From the NCBI GenBank assembly GCA_021159005.1, contig JAGGSN010000085.1, positions 1 to 44,529 on the forward strand: a stretch of 44,529 nt of DNA, read 5' to 3'. Below, piece by piece: positions 32,116 to 40,643 of this stretch. The stretch comes from Candidatus Zixiibacteriota bacterium. Lineage in GTDB: Bacteria; Zixibacteria; MSB-5A5; UBA10806; 4484-95. Made by a program: the position numbers and the translations under genes. The notes under the pieces are model-generated. The model made no database searches, was not told the DNA's origin, and saw nothing but the letters and a program-made list of their open reading frames with translations. Numbering within the stretch: the first letter of the stretch is position 1; each line of letters opens with the position of its first letter.

Positions 32116-34154
32116 ATCAGATATTGTTTGATATAACAGCTCTGACAGATTTCTTCATAGATCAAAATGAAATACCGGTTATCCAAAATACCGGCGCCAA
32201 TTCAGATTTTAAAAATATCCTGACAACATCGATTATTAATGATAAAATCAGGCAGGAATGCCAAAATAAAACTGATATTGATCTTGTTTATTCTATTTTA
32301 AGCAATATTCCCGCTATTGTAATTAATACAGATATAATCCCCAATCTGTCATTCAATAAGTATCTAACGAATGAAAATCTTATTGGTGATACCCTCGTTC
32401 AAGCTAACCGGGAATCAATATGTTATCCTCAGATAGAAACGCTTACGCCTGAATCAATGGCTGTTTGCGATTTAAAAAGCCTTATTGAAGCTCAGGCAAT
32501 TCCACTGACATTAAACCTTAATAGAGTTAATGCTGATGTTGTTGACTGGGCAGACCCGCATAAGTTTCAGAATGTTATAAGTACTGAGACTAAAGGTGTT
32601 CAGAATGATCTATTCGGCGGTCAATCTAAGGGAAATGTATTGCCTGATAATGCGCTGCTAATGGATGATTCAAAGAGCAATGCTATTAAGCCGGACCTGG
32701 TTCAAACTGCAAATTCCGGTTATATGACGGAAGGCAAAGCCCAGTATTCAAAAATAATTTTCACTGTCGATCAGATTTTTGATAATTCGCAGGATGAAGT
32801 TCCGGTGAAAGTTCTTGATGACAGCAATAGTGTTTCCGACATGAAGATTGCCGTATCAAAGTTAATAGAGTTGGTGAAGAATTATCCCGATAAAATCATC
32901 GTCGAGGTTAAAACTACTCCGGCAGATACCCGGTTGATGGCTGATGTTGGCGTTATAAATACACCGCAAACAATAATGCCGGCTGCTTCTGATGTTCATA
33001 CTGAAGCCGGATTCGCAAAACCACCATCAGAGAAATTTGTTATTTTTAATTTGAATTCTCTTTTATCACATGATGGTTCTGAGAAAATCAATGTTGTGCA
33101 AAAAACACTAAGCGATAGTCCGCAAGCTTACGTTAACTCAAAAAATCAACATCCCTATTTGCCCGAAACCAGATTTATTACAAATATAAATCATGAAATA
33201 AAATTTGTTCCAAGTATTAATTCTTCCTCTACGGTTGAAATCGCCGCTAATGAACAGCCGGCAATGAATCAAAAACAGGAAATGCTTTCGTCTGTTAGCA
33301 ATTCACCGCCCGAAAATGTTAAATCGAATAATCAGGAAACTGCAGTCAAGCAAACATCGCAGGAACATTTAACAGAAAAGGATGACAACTTGAAAAACAT
33401 AAATGATCTCGATTTAAAACGTAAGGATAATCGACAAGCCGCAAGTTTTAGCAGAGATAATGTAAATAAATTAACCGATAGTAATAGTACTAAAAATAAT
33501 CAGGATGCAAAAACCTTAACGACATCCGAGCATAGCTCATCAACAAATAAAGTTCCAATACAACCGTCTCAAGCGGATACTATACAAACGCAATCGTCTC
33601 AAACTCAGGATACTCAACAACAGGCATCACAATTACAATCAGCGCATAGGTCAAGTATTCAACCCAGTATTCAGCCGGATGCTCCTGCTGCCGAGAGTCG
33701 TATTTCTGCGAGGCAAGCTGATACAACTGAAAATATAATCAACCAGATAAAATCAAAGATGGTTGTTGCTCATGATAATACTCGCATGACCATACAACTT
33801 AAACCGGAAAGTCTGGGCAAAATATTAATTGATTTCAAGTATAATGGGCATAAGCTGGAGGTTTTATTCAGGGTTGATAATCTCGATGTAAAACAGGCGC
33901 TCGATTTAGAGATGCCGAAACTAAAAGCCGATTGGAAAATTGACGATTTCCGCGTGGCGATGAATAATAGCGAACAACAACCTAATCTAAGCGAAAACAA
34001 TCAGCGTTCATCCGGAATGGCTAATCAGAAATCATCATCCGGTAATAATTCGGTCAATAATGTTATAAATGCAGATAACGATGTATTGCCAATTGAGCGC
34101 AATAGCAGAAATCCTGCTAATGTGTATGGCGGTGTAATAGATATAGTAGCTTAA
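32112..34154 (+). CDS. fliK: Flagellar hook-length control protein FliK
   Basis: 680 residues, long for FliK (Salmonella 405). Most of the first 540 residues are low-complexity and disordered, with a Gln/Ser/Thr-rich stretch (about 460-530), fitting a molecular ruler. The conserved C-terminal Flg_hook domain (about 545-625) has MTIQLKPESLGKILIDFKY and LEVLFRVDNLDVKQALDLEM. The extreme end is NPANVYGGVIDIVA. FliK sets hook length and switches export from hook to filament. A longer ruler fits the very large hook protein encoded downstream, though the link is only an inference. ATGA overlap with the motE-like gene. Confidence 0.88.
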   Translation: MNQILFDITALTDFFIDQNEIPVIQNTGANSDFKNILTTSIINDKIRQECQNKTDIDLVYSILSNIPAIVINTDIIPNLSFNKYLTNENLIGDTLVQANRESICYPQIETLTPESMAVCDLKSLIEAQAIPLTLNLNRVNADVVDWADPHKFQNVISTETKGVQNDLFGGQSKGNVLPDNALLMDDSKSNAIKPDLVQTANSGYMTEGKAQYSKIIFTVDQIFDNSQDEVPVKVLDDSNSVSDMKIAVSKLIELVKNYPDKIIVEVKTTPADTRLMADVGVINTPQTIMPAASDVHTEAGFAKPPSEKFVIFNLNSLLSHDGSEKINVVQKTLSDSPQAYVNSKNQHPYLPETRFITNINHEIKFVPSINSSSTVEIAANEQPAMNQKQEMLSSVSNSPPENVKSNNQETAVKQTSQEHLTEKDDNLKNINDLDLKRKDNRQAASFSRDNVNKLTDSNSTKNNQDAKTLTTSEHSSSTNKVPIQPSQADTIQTQSSQTQDTQQQASQLQSAHRSSIQPSIQPDAPAAESRISARQADTTENIINQIKSKMVVAHDNTRMTIQLKPESLGKILIDFKYNGHKLEVLFRVDNLDVKQALDLEMPKLKADWKIDDFRVAMNNSEQQPNLSENNQRSSGMANQKSSSGNNSVNNVINADNDVLPIERNSRNPANVYGGVIDIVA

Positions 34155-34169
34155 GAAAGGAGGTGAATA

Positions 34170-34877
34170 ATGACTTATATTTCAGATTTGCAATTCTATA
34201 ACCCTCTTTATGATGGGTACGATGCTTCAACCAGCAGAGATCTTGCCAAGGATGATTTCCTTCAGCTTTTGGTAACACAGCTTAAATACCAGGACCCGCT
34301 TGAACCGATGAAGGATCAAGAATTTGTGGCTCAGCTGGCTCAATTTTCCCAACTTGAACAGTTGGAAAACATGAGCGAATCCCTGGATGTGAGTACTCAG
34401 GTCGACTATTTAATGGGTCAAACTATTGCCAATACAATGGCTACGACGCTTATCGGGAAAACAGTGGTTGCCGAGGGTTGTGACTTCACATTAACGCCGG
34501 GTGAGGATACTAATCTGGGCTACCATCTGGGCACAGATGCCGCCAATGTTGATATCAATATATACAACGAGGGCGGAGCATTGGTCAGAACTGTCCATTT
34601 GGATGATGTTAGCGAAGGCAATAACACGTTTGCCTGGGATGGCCGGGATGATAACGATAGTCCGCTTGGTCCGGGTCTATATTCCTATGAAGTGTCGGGT
34701 ACAACAACAGCCGGCGAAACAGTAACGACTCAAAAGCGCGTTATCGGTATGGTCAACTCGGTCAAGTATATTGATGGTAAGGCGTATTTATTTGTTGGCG
34801 GCGGTTTTCAAGTAGATATATCAACTATTATTGAAATCGAACAATCGGATAATCCGATGTCAAATTATGAAGGTTAA
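34170..34877 (+). CDS. flgD: Flagellar hook assembly (capping) protein FlgD
   Basis: 235 residues. The N-terminal FlgD signature is clear (KDDFLQLLVTQLKYQDPLEP and KDQEFVAQLAQFSQLEQLEN, residues about 22-64). The C-terminal half has FLN-like and tudor-like folds with TFAWDGRDDNDSPLGPGLYSYEV, typical of FlgD. AAAGGAGGTG seven bases before the ATG is one of the strongest ribosome sites in the window. FlgD caps the growing hook. Confidence 0.95.
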   Translation: MTYISDLQFYNPLYDGYDASTSRDLAKDDFLQLLVTQLKYQDPLEPMKDQEFVAQLAQFSQLEQLENMSESLDVSTQVDYLMGQTIANTMATTLIGKTVVAEGCDFTLTPGEDTNLGYHLGTDAANVDINIYNEGGALVRTVHLDDVSEGNNTFAWDGRDDNDSPLGPGLYSYEVSGTTTAGETVTTQKRVIGMVNSVKYIDGKAYLFVGGGFQVDISTIIEIEQSDNPMSNYEG

Positions 34878-34904
34878 TCAATGACTATGGAAGGAGGTGA
34901 AAAG

Positions 34905-35285
34905 ATGACTGTACAAGGCGTTGGTAAAAGCTCGGCAGTCCGATCGGATGATCAAATCAGGCCAGGTTATAATGTGCCTGACGAATCGGGGGATTTTAAA
35001 AAGACTTTGTCGGAGGTTTTGTCAAATAAGACCAATTTGAAGTTTTCCAATCATGCTATCGACAGGTTGTCGGATAGAGGTGTTTATATCGACAACAACA
35101 CTGTCGACCGGCTGGATAAAGCGATTACAGCTGCCGGAAAGAAAGGTGCAGACCAATCGCTGGTTTTGCTGGATGAGATGGCTTATTTAGTATCAGTAAA
35201 GAATAAAACCATCATCACGGCAATGGAAACAAAAAACATGAAAGAAGGCGTAATCACAAAAATCGATAGCGCTATAATAGGTTAA
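34905..35285 (+). CDS. Flagellar operon protein, TIGR02530 type
   Basis: 126 residues from ATG 34905. The frame opens at 34881, but GAAGGAGGTG (34889-34898) lies within that extension and points to 34905. A disordered N-terminus is followed by the conserved core KFSNHAIDRLSDRGVYIDN, then LDKAITAAGKKGADQSLVLL and AYLVSVKNKTIITAMETKNM. This core matches the small TIGR02530 family ('flagellar operon protein'), found between flgD and flgE in many bacteria. Its biochemical role is unknown. It precedes flgE by about 80 bases that contain a hairpin. Confidence 0.8.
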   Translation: MTVQGVGKSSAVRSDDQIRPGYNVPDESGDFKKTLSEVLSNKTNLKFSNHAIDRLSDRGVYIDNNTVDRLDKAITAAGKKGADQSLVLLDEMAYLVSVKNKTIITAMETKNMKEGVITKIDSAIIG

Positions 35286-35294
35286 TTTCAAACA

Positions 35295-35320
35295 GAGCTG
35301 GACCCCATAAGGGGAGGCTC
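35295..35320 (+). other. RNA hairpin upstream of flgE
   Basis: GAGC and CCCC pair with GGGG and GCTC: 35295-35298 with 35317-35320 and 35303-35306 with 35311-35314, loop ATAA. It lies 45 bases before the flgE start in an otherwise tight operon and has no T run. Confidence 0.5.
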
Positions 35321-35364
35321 TTGATTCGGCCTGATTGGTCGAACCAGAGAAGGAGAATTTTGTT

Positions 35365-37650
35365 ATGATGGCATCACTTTTTGCCGGTGTGTCCGGTTTG
35401 AGAAACCATCAGGTTAAAATGAATGTAGTTGGCGATAACATCGCCAATGTAAATACAATCGGATTTAAGCTTGGAAGAGTTACGTTCCAGGAAGCGTTAG
35501 TCCAAACTCTTAAGGGAGCAACAAGACCTACGACTACGGCAGGTGGTTCTAATCCCCTGCAATTAGGTTTGGGCATGTCTTTATCGACAATCGATAATAT
35601 TTTTCAACAGGGCGGCTTGGAATCTACCGGTCAGGTAACAGATTTGGCGATACAGGGAAGCGGTTTCTTTGTTCTCTCTGACGGCCAGCAGGAATATTAT
35701 ACCCGCGCCGGTAATTTCAGTTTCGATTCCGAATCAAATATGATAAACCCCTCCAATGGATTCATCCTTCAGGGGAAAATGGCTGATGCCACCGGTGTAA
35801 TTCCCGCCAGCACGCCAGTCGGAAATATAGTAATGCCGTTTGGCCAGCAGGATCCAGCCAGCGCCACAACAGAAATCGGATTGGTGGCAAATCTCGATGC
35901 TATGGCTACCGATTCGGAAGCCTCGCTGACAACAGCCGGCGCTACTAATATAACAACCGTATCCGGCGAAGCTATTAACGGCTCCGGCGGTATCCATTCA
36001 ATTCAGATAACAGGCAATAATGCCTCTTTTTCGCAGCTTTCAGGTGTGCATGCCAAAGAGCTTGACGATCTTGGGGCAGGCGATGTTACTACAGCTGATA
36101 ATTTGGATGGCGCGGGAGTGCTTGCTCCCGGAACAAATTATTTCTATACAGTAGTAGCTGTTAATGGCATAGGCCAATCGACGGGAGTTGAATTCAGTCA
36201 CACTCTGGGCGCTGGGCAGGATTCGATTGTTCTTGACTGGTCCGGTTATCCCGATTTGGCTGATGCCGACCAAGTCTTTATTTACAGGTCTACTACCTCC
36301 GGCGATTACACCGGCGGCAATGACGGTTTGATTGCTATTGAAAATGTAGGCGCTCCGGATACATTCACGGACTTGGGAACGGCGCCGCTGTCCAATACCA
36401 ATCCGCCAACTATCAATTCCACGTTAAGTCTTACCGGCAGCGAACTGCTGTCCGCTCTTGGCATAACAGATGTATCCGATTTCCAGATAAGCGTTGATAA
36501 TGGAAGCTTTACTACAATCACAGGCTTAACAACCGCGTCAACCGTTGATGATTTAATCGCAGCGATTAATTCAAATGCGCCCGGCGTTACTGCCTCAATC
36601 CAAAATGGTCAGATTGAGTTAAAGCGCGATTATGCCGGTGCTGGCGGCACCTATAATGTTGTAGTGCAGGATGAAGCGGCTTCCGGCTGTGATGTATGCT
36701 TGCAGTTATTCGGAAATGCAACCTTCACTGTTAATAACGGAATCGGCGCAACGCTTATGGCTACCGATACGTTTACGCCGAATGTTACAGGCGTAGCTCT
36801 GACTCCGGAAACGCTTGGATTAATAACTGATTCTACCACAGGCATTGTTACCGGCATTGAAGGTTTAGCCGGCGGCGGTATTACAGTTGGAGCTAATCAG
36901 AATGGTTTAGCTGCTGGAACTGCCGTAATTGAAACCGAAGATACCCAGCATGCCACCAGTATTACAACCTATGATTCCCAGGGCGGCAAGCATACGGTTA
37001 CTATTCAGTTTACAAAAAGCTATCTTGAAAACGAATGGAGTTGGGAAGCTTTAGTTGGCGGACAGGAGATTATTCGATCGGGCGGTTCGGGAATGGTTAA
37101 TTTCAACTCGGATGGTTCCTTGGCCTCGTTTACTTTTGACGGCACCGCTAATTCTCTTATTATCGACCCAAACAACGGCGCCCAGCAGATGGATATTGAT
37201 TTGACGACCGGCACACCTGCCGGTTTCGATGGTTTGACCAGTTTCTCCGCTCAATCCACAGCCGCCGCGCGTTCCCAAGATGGTTACGGACTCGGCGTAT
37301 TATCGAATATTTCAATCGATGCCGCCGGCAACATTTCAGGCTTGTTTACTAATGGCGTCTCAAGGCTTCTGGCGCAAATATATATCGCCGAATTCAACAA
37401 TCCCGGCGGCTTATTGAAAGCTGGCCGAAATCAGTATTCATCATCGGCTAATTCAGGCGATGCGATTATCACCAGAGCCGATGTATCTGCCTCGACTACT
37501 ATTACATCAGGAGCCTTAGAGATTTCTAATGTCGATATGGCGCAGGAATTTACAAACATGATTGTAGCTCAGAGAGGATTTCAGGCTAATGCCAGGGTGA
37601 TTACAACATCCGATGAGATGCTGAACGAACTGGTTAATATCAAACGATAG
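35365..37650 (+). CDS. flgE: Flagellar hook protein FlgE, enlarged, with inserted domains
   Basis: 761 residues from ATG 35365 (AGAAGGAG at 35348-35355 excludes the in-frame TTG at 35335); Salmonella FlgE has 403. The ends are canonical: SLFAGVSGLRNHQVKMNVVG and DNIANVNTIGFK at the start, SNVDMAQEFTNMIVAQRGFQ and ANARVITTSDEMLNELVNIKR at the end. The D1 core VTDLAIQGSGFFVLSDG is also present. The insertion includes a fibronectin-III-like unit (about 235-350: YFYTVVAVNGIGQSTGVEFS, VFIYRSTTSGDY) and a flagellin-hook-like unit (ISVDNGSFTTITGLTTASTV). The only two cysteines, at residues 442 and 445 (CDVC), lie in the variable part. It builds the hook by polymerising outside the cell. Confidence 0.93.
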   Translation: MMASLFAGVSGLRNHQVKMNVVGDNIANVNTIGFKLGRVTFQEALVQTLKGATRPTTTAGGSNPLQLGLGMSLSTIDNIFQQGGLESTGQVTDLAIQGSGFFVLSDGQQEYYTRAGNFSFDSESNMINPSNGFILQGKMADATGVIPASTPVGNIVMPFGQQDPASATTEIGLVANLDAMATDSEASLTTAGATNITTVSGEAINGSGGIHSIQITGNNASFSQLSGVHAKELDDLGAGDVTTADNLDGAGVLAPGTNYFYTVVAVNGIGQSTGVEFSHTLGAGQDSIVLDWSGYPDLADADQVFIYRSTTSGDYTGGNDGLIAIENVGAPDTFTDLGTAPLSNTNPPTINSTLSLTGSELLSALGITDVSDFQISVDNGSFTTITGLTTASTVDDLIAAINSNAPGVTASIQNGQIELKRDYAGAGGTYNVVVQDEAASGCDVCLQLFGNATFTVNNGIGATLMATDTFTPNVTGVALTPETLGLITDSTTGIVTGIEGLAGGGITVGANQNGLAAGTAVIETEDTQHATSITTYDSQGGKHTVTIQFTKSYLENEWSWEALVGGQEIIRSGGSGMVNFNSDGSLASFTFDGTANSLIIDPNNGAQQMDIDLTTGTPAGFDGLTSFSAQSTAAARSQDGYGLGVLSNISIDAAGNISGLFTNGVSRLLAQIYIAEFNNPGGLLKAGRNQYSSSANSGDAIITRADVSASTTITSGALEISNVDMAQEFTNMIVAQRGFQANARVITTSDEMLNELVNIKR

Positions 37651-37660
37651 ACCGATAATT

Positions 37661-37686
37661 ATAGGGGGAGGATAGCCTCCCCCTAT
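37661..37686 (+). other. Perfect hairpin between flgE and flbD
   Basis: ATAGGGGGAGG (37661-37671) pairs perfectly with CCTCCCCCTAT (37676-37686), loop ATAG. It starts 11 bases after the flgE stop. It has no T run and the operon continues, so it is more likely an mRNA processing or stabilising structure, or a partial terminator, than a full stop. Confidence 0.7.
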
Positions 37687-37700
37687 TATAAGGTGATGTT

Positions 37701-37907
37701 ATGATTAAAGCGACAAGGCTAAACGATTCGGAACTGGTGATTAATGCCGATATGATTGAATTTATCGAATCGATTCCCGATACAATCATTAGCCTGACAA
37801 CTGGGAAAAAGATCATGGTTAAAGAAACAGTCGATGAATTAATCGAAAAAGTTGAAAGCTATAAAAGAAGAATACATCAGTTAGAAATCAATAACAATGC
37901 GAGGTAA
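37701..37907 (+). CDS. flbD: Flagellar protein FlbD (SwrD-like)
   Basis: 68 residues. It begins MIKATRLNDSELVINADMIE and continues FIESIPDTIISLTTGKKIMV, the conserved core of the small FlbD/SwrD family (I-x-L-T-x-L-x-G-x-x-x-x-x-N). SwrD raises flagellar motor power in Bacillus. AAGGTGATGTT gives the ribosome site. It lies 14 bases after a strong hairpin and 2 bases before fliL. Confidence 0.9.
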   Translation: MIKATRLNDSELVINADMIEFIESIPDTIISLTTGKKIMVKETVDELIEKVESYKRRIHQLEINNNAR

Positions 37908-37909
37908 GC

Positions 37910-38524
37910 ATGGCTGAAGTTGAGGAAATTGAAGTTCCGGAATTAGAACCGTCCGTGAAGAAAAAGTCAGCCGGGAAATCTGGCAAGAAGAAAAGCGGTT
38001 TGCCAATTAATCTTATTATCATATTCGCAGCGCAATTATTACTGGCTTTTGCCGGGTTTTACTTTGTTAGCAATTTTATTCAACCCGACCCGGCGCTGCA
38101 AAAGGTTCTAGTGGAATATGGTAAACAGGAAGAAATAATAAAAAGCGAAACTTCTGAAACAACCGAAGGAGTAAAAGAAGGTCCCAAAGAAATCTATTTG
38201 TTGGAGGATATAATTGTCAATCCCGCCGGTACGCGGGGAAGCCGTTATCTATCCATCTCGGTTGGTATCGAAATGAACGCTGCCGAAGAAGAAGAGGGTG
38301 GCGGCGGACACGGCGGTGGCGGTGAAAAAAGCACTCCGCTTGACAAGAAAAAACTGCAACTGAAAGATGCACTGATAAATATCCTGTCGGCGAAAACAAT
38401 AGTACAACTAACATCTGTAGAGGAAAAAGAACTAATCAGAAACGAAATACTGGAAAAATTCGGAGAGATTTTAGACCCTCTTCCTGTTTATCAAATCTAT
38501 TTCGTTGATTTTGTTTTGCAGTAA
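37910..38524 (+). CDS. fliL: Flagellar basal body-associated protein FliL
   Basis: 204 residues. A basic, Lys/Ser-rich cytoplasmic N-terminus (about 1-30), one membrane helix (about 32-56), and a periplasmic stomatin-like FliL domain: IYLLEDIIVNPAGTRGSRYLS, SVGIEMN, LKDALINILSAKTIVQLTS, IYFVDFVLQ. An insertion of acidic residues followed by Gly and His (EEEEGGGGHGGGGEKS, about 124-139) sits in a loop. FliL surrounds and supports the stator units. Confidence 0.9.
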   Translation: MAEVEEIEVPELEPSVKKKSAGKSGKKKSGLPINLIIIFAAQLLLAFAGFYFVSNFIQPDPALQKVLVEYGKQEEIIKSETSETTEGVKEGPKEIYLLEDIIVNPAGTRGSRYLSISVGIEMNAAEEEEGGGGHGGGGEKSTPLDKKKLQLKDALINILSAKTIVQLTSVEEKELIRNEILEKFGEILDPLPVYQIYFVDFVLQ

Positions 38525-38529
38525 TAATT

Positions 38530-39510
38530 ATGGCTAAGATTTTATCACAAAATGAGATTGATGCTTTATTAAATCAGGTCTCCGCAAGCGATGAAAAAAC
38601 GTCGGCAGCGGATAGTCTTGAATTATCTGAGATGTCACGCAAAGCAATTGCCTATGATTTCAAACACCCCAATCGCGTCTCGAAAGATCAGATGAGAACA
38701 TTAGAATCACTGCATTCTAACTTCGCCGGACACTTCGGGTCGGCCCTTTCGGGTATAACTCGATCAGTAATAGATATCGATCTTTTATCTGTTGATCAGA
38801 TTACCTACTCAGAATTTATCATGTCTCTGGTTTCACCATCCTGCACTTACGTGTTTTCATTAGCGCCGCTTGAAGGTGGAGGAATTCTTGACTTCAATCC
38901 CTCGGTAGTGTTCTCGTTCGTAGATAGAATGTTTGGCGGATTGGGAAAATCTCTATCTACCGAAAGAGAACTCACGGGTATCGAGAAAGCGTTAATGACC
39001 AAAATTTCGAATAGAGGATTTAAGGAACTTGAAAAAGCATGGGCGCATATTCAATCCCTGCAAATCAAGATGTCGGCTCTTGAATCAAACCCGCAATTTA
39101 TTCAAATTGTGCCCCCTGGCGAAACAGTAATTGTCATCTCGCTTCAGATGAAAATGCAGGCAACTTCCGGTATTATGACCATTTGTTATCCCTATCTTAC
39201 TTTAGAAAGCATTGTCGGCAAACTTTCTGCTCAAAATTGGATCGACAAGAATAAAAAAATGATGGGTGAGGATGACAGCAACCTAAATAAAAAACGACTG
39301 GCGCCGGTTACGACTGATATTAAAGCAATACTCGGCAATTCATCTGTCTCTATTCGAGATCTTCTAAGTCTCGAAGAGGGCGATGTTTTGAGAATCAATA
39401 AGCATGCAAAAAGCAGCATTGACATTTATATTGGTGATAAAATAAAATTTCAGGGGAAACCGGGAAAAGCTGGAAAACAAATGGCAGTAAAAATTAATAG
39501 TGTTTTTTGA
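38530..39510 (+). CDS. fliM: Flagellar motor switch protein FliM
   Basis: 326 residues, usual length. The N-terminal LSQNEIDALLNQ (residues 5-16) is the CheY-P-binding peptide, so the motor is expected to respond to chemotaxis even though no che genes are in the window. The middle domain has MRTLESLHSNFAGHFGSALSG and VVFSFVDRMFGGLG; the C-terminal SpoA domain (about 250-320) has VTTDIKAILGNSSVSIRDLL. It forms the C-ring with FliG and FliN. Confidence 0.95.
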   Translation: MAKILSQNEIDALLNQVSASDEKTSAADSLELSEMSRKAIAYDFKHPNRVSKDQMRTLESLHSNFAGHFGSALSGITRSVIDIDLLSVDQITYSEFIMSLVSPSCTYVFSLAPLEGGGILDFNPSVVFSFVDRMFGGLGKSLSTERELTGIEKALMTKISNRGFKELEKAWAHIQSLQIKMSALESNPQFIQIVPPGETVIVISLQMKMQATSGIMTICYPYLTLESIVGKLSAQNWIDKNKKMMGEDDSNLNKKRLAPVTTDIKAILGNSSVSIRDLLSLEEGDVLRINKHAKSSIDIYIGDKIKFQGKPGKAGKQMAVKINSVF

Positions 39511-39519
39511 GGTATTATT

Positions 39520-40209
39520 ATGGATGAGGAAAAACAAATTCCATTAGATGATGATTCTGAAACTAAGCCGGCTGATATGTCATCCGAACCGCAGGATGCA
39601 GCAGCCGATGAGGAATCATCAAAAAGTGACGACTTATCAATGCCGGATATGGATTTGCCAAATAAGGAAAGCGATGAACAATCTGCGCAAACCGAAACTG
39701 ACGGACAAGCCGCAGAGGCTGATACCGGCGACCAAGCTGAGCAGGAGATAAAAGCAGATTCGAGCAGCGAACCTGAAAAAGCCAATCCTGATGATTGGGG
39801 CGAAGATGACGCCGAAGCCGCAATGCTCAAAATGATGGAAAAAGAAGCCGCAGAAGCTGAAAAACCATCCGAATTGTCCGCTGATGATTCACAGCCAATA
39901 GTCCAGAAAGCAGCCTTCGAGAATCTTAAACCCGAAAATCAGGCCGAAACACAAAATCTTGATTTGCTTTTGGATGTTACTCTGCCTATTTCAATAGAGC
40001 TTGGGCGAACATCGATGGCTATTGAAAATATCCTTAATCTCAGCCCCGGATCCGTTATCGAGCTTGACAAACTGGCCGGCGAACCGGTCGACCTTCTGGT
40101 TAATAACAAGCTTCTTGCCAAAGGTGAAGTTGTAGTAATCGATGAAAATTTTGGCGTTCGAATCACAAGCATGATATCCCCGAAGGATAGAATCAGGAAC
40201 CTGCAATGA
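39520..40209 (+). CDS. fliN: Flagellar motor switch protein FliN with long acidic N-terminus
   Basis: 229 residues. The last 80 residues are the SpoA/FliN domain: [40 protein letters not shown] and [20 protein letters not shown]. The first 145 are disordered and strongly acidic (Asp, Glu, Ser, Ala), with no CheC-like phosphatase domain such as Bacillus FliY carries. A short FENLKPENQ segment joins the parts. FliN completes the C-ring and helps dock the export ATPase complex. It overlaps fliO by 4 bases. Confidence 0.93.
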   Translation: MDEEKQIPLDDDSETKPADMSSEPQDAAADEESSKSDDLSMPDMDLPNKESDEQSAQTETDGQAAEADTGDQAEQEIKADSSSEPEKANPDDWGEDDAEAAMLKMMEKEAAEAEKPSELSADDSQPIVQKAAFENLKPENQAETQNLDLLLDVTLPISIELGRTSMAIENILNLSPGSVIELDKLAGEPVDLLVNNKLLAKGEVVVIDENFGVRITSMISPKDRIRNLQ

Positions 40210-40643
40210 AGCTCATAACAGTATTGTCTGTAGTTTTAATGCTGCCAGGCTTAGTTATGGCGCAGGATACAACACAAGTTATCCCAAAGCCGCCTCAAAT
40301 AGATTATAACCCCGGTATCGCCGGAATCTTGCTCAAACTATTTATATCGCTGATTATTGTAGTTGGCTTGATTTATCTATCAATATTCCTGCTTAAGAAA
40401 ATCAACAATAAAACTTATGCTAGCAGCAATCAGTTGATTAGTATAATTGGAAAATCATATCTTGCGCCCAAGCAAAGTCTCTATATTGTTAAGATGGGTT
40501 TATCATATGCGGTTTTGGGAGTATGTGAAAATTCTATTAACCTAATAAAAGAATTAGCTCCGAAAGAAGTGGAAAGTTTGCAAAAATATCCTGAAAAGAA
40601 TAAAGGCTTTCAGAATATTTTTAAATCAGTTTTAAACAAATGA
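40206..40643 (+). CDS. fliO: Flagellar biosynthetic protein FliO
   Basis: 145 residues. A signal-peptide-like N-terminus ([20 protein letters not shown]), a membrane helix (about 34-58) and a small basic cytoplasmic domain with [20 protein letters not shown] and [18 protein letters not shown], the recognisable FliO core. FliO helps assemble the FliP ring of the export gate. ATGA overlaps on both sides couple it to fliN and fliP. Confidence 0.9.
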   Translation: MKLITVLSVVLMLPGLVMAQDTTQVIPKPPQIDYNPGIAGILLKLFISLIIVVGLIYLSIFLLKKINNKTYASSNQLISIIGKSYLAPKQSLYIVKMGLSYAVLGVCENSINLIKELAPKEVESLQKYPEKNKGFQNIFKSVLNK

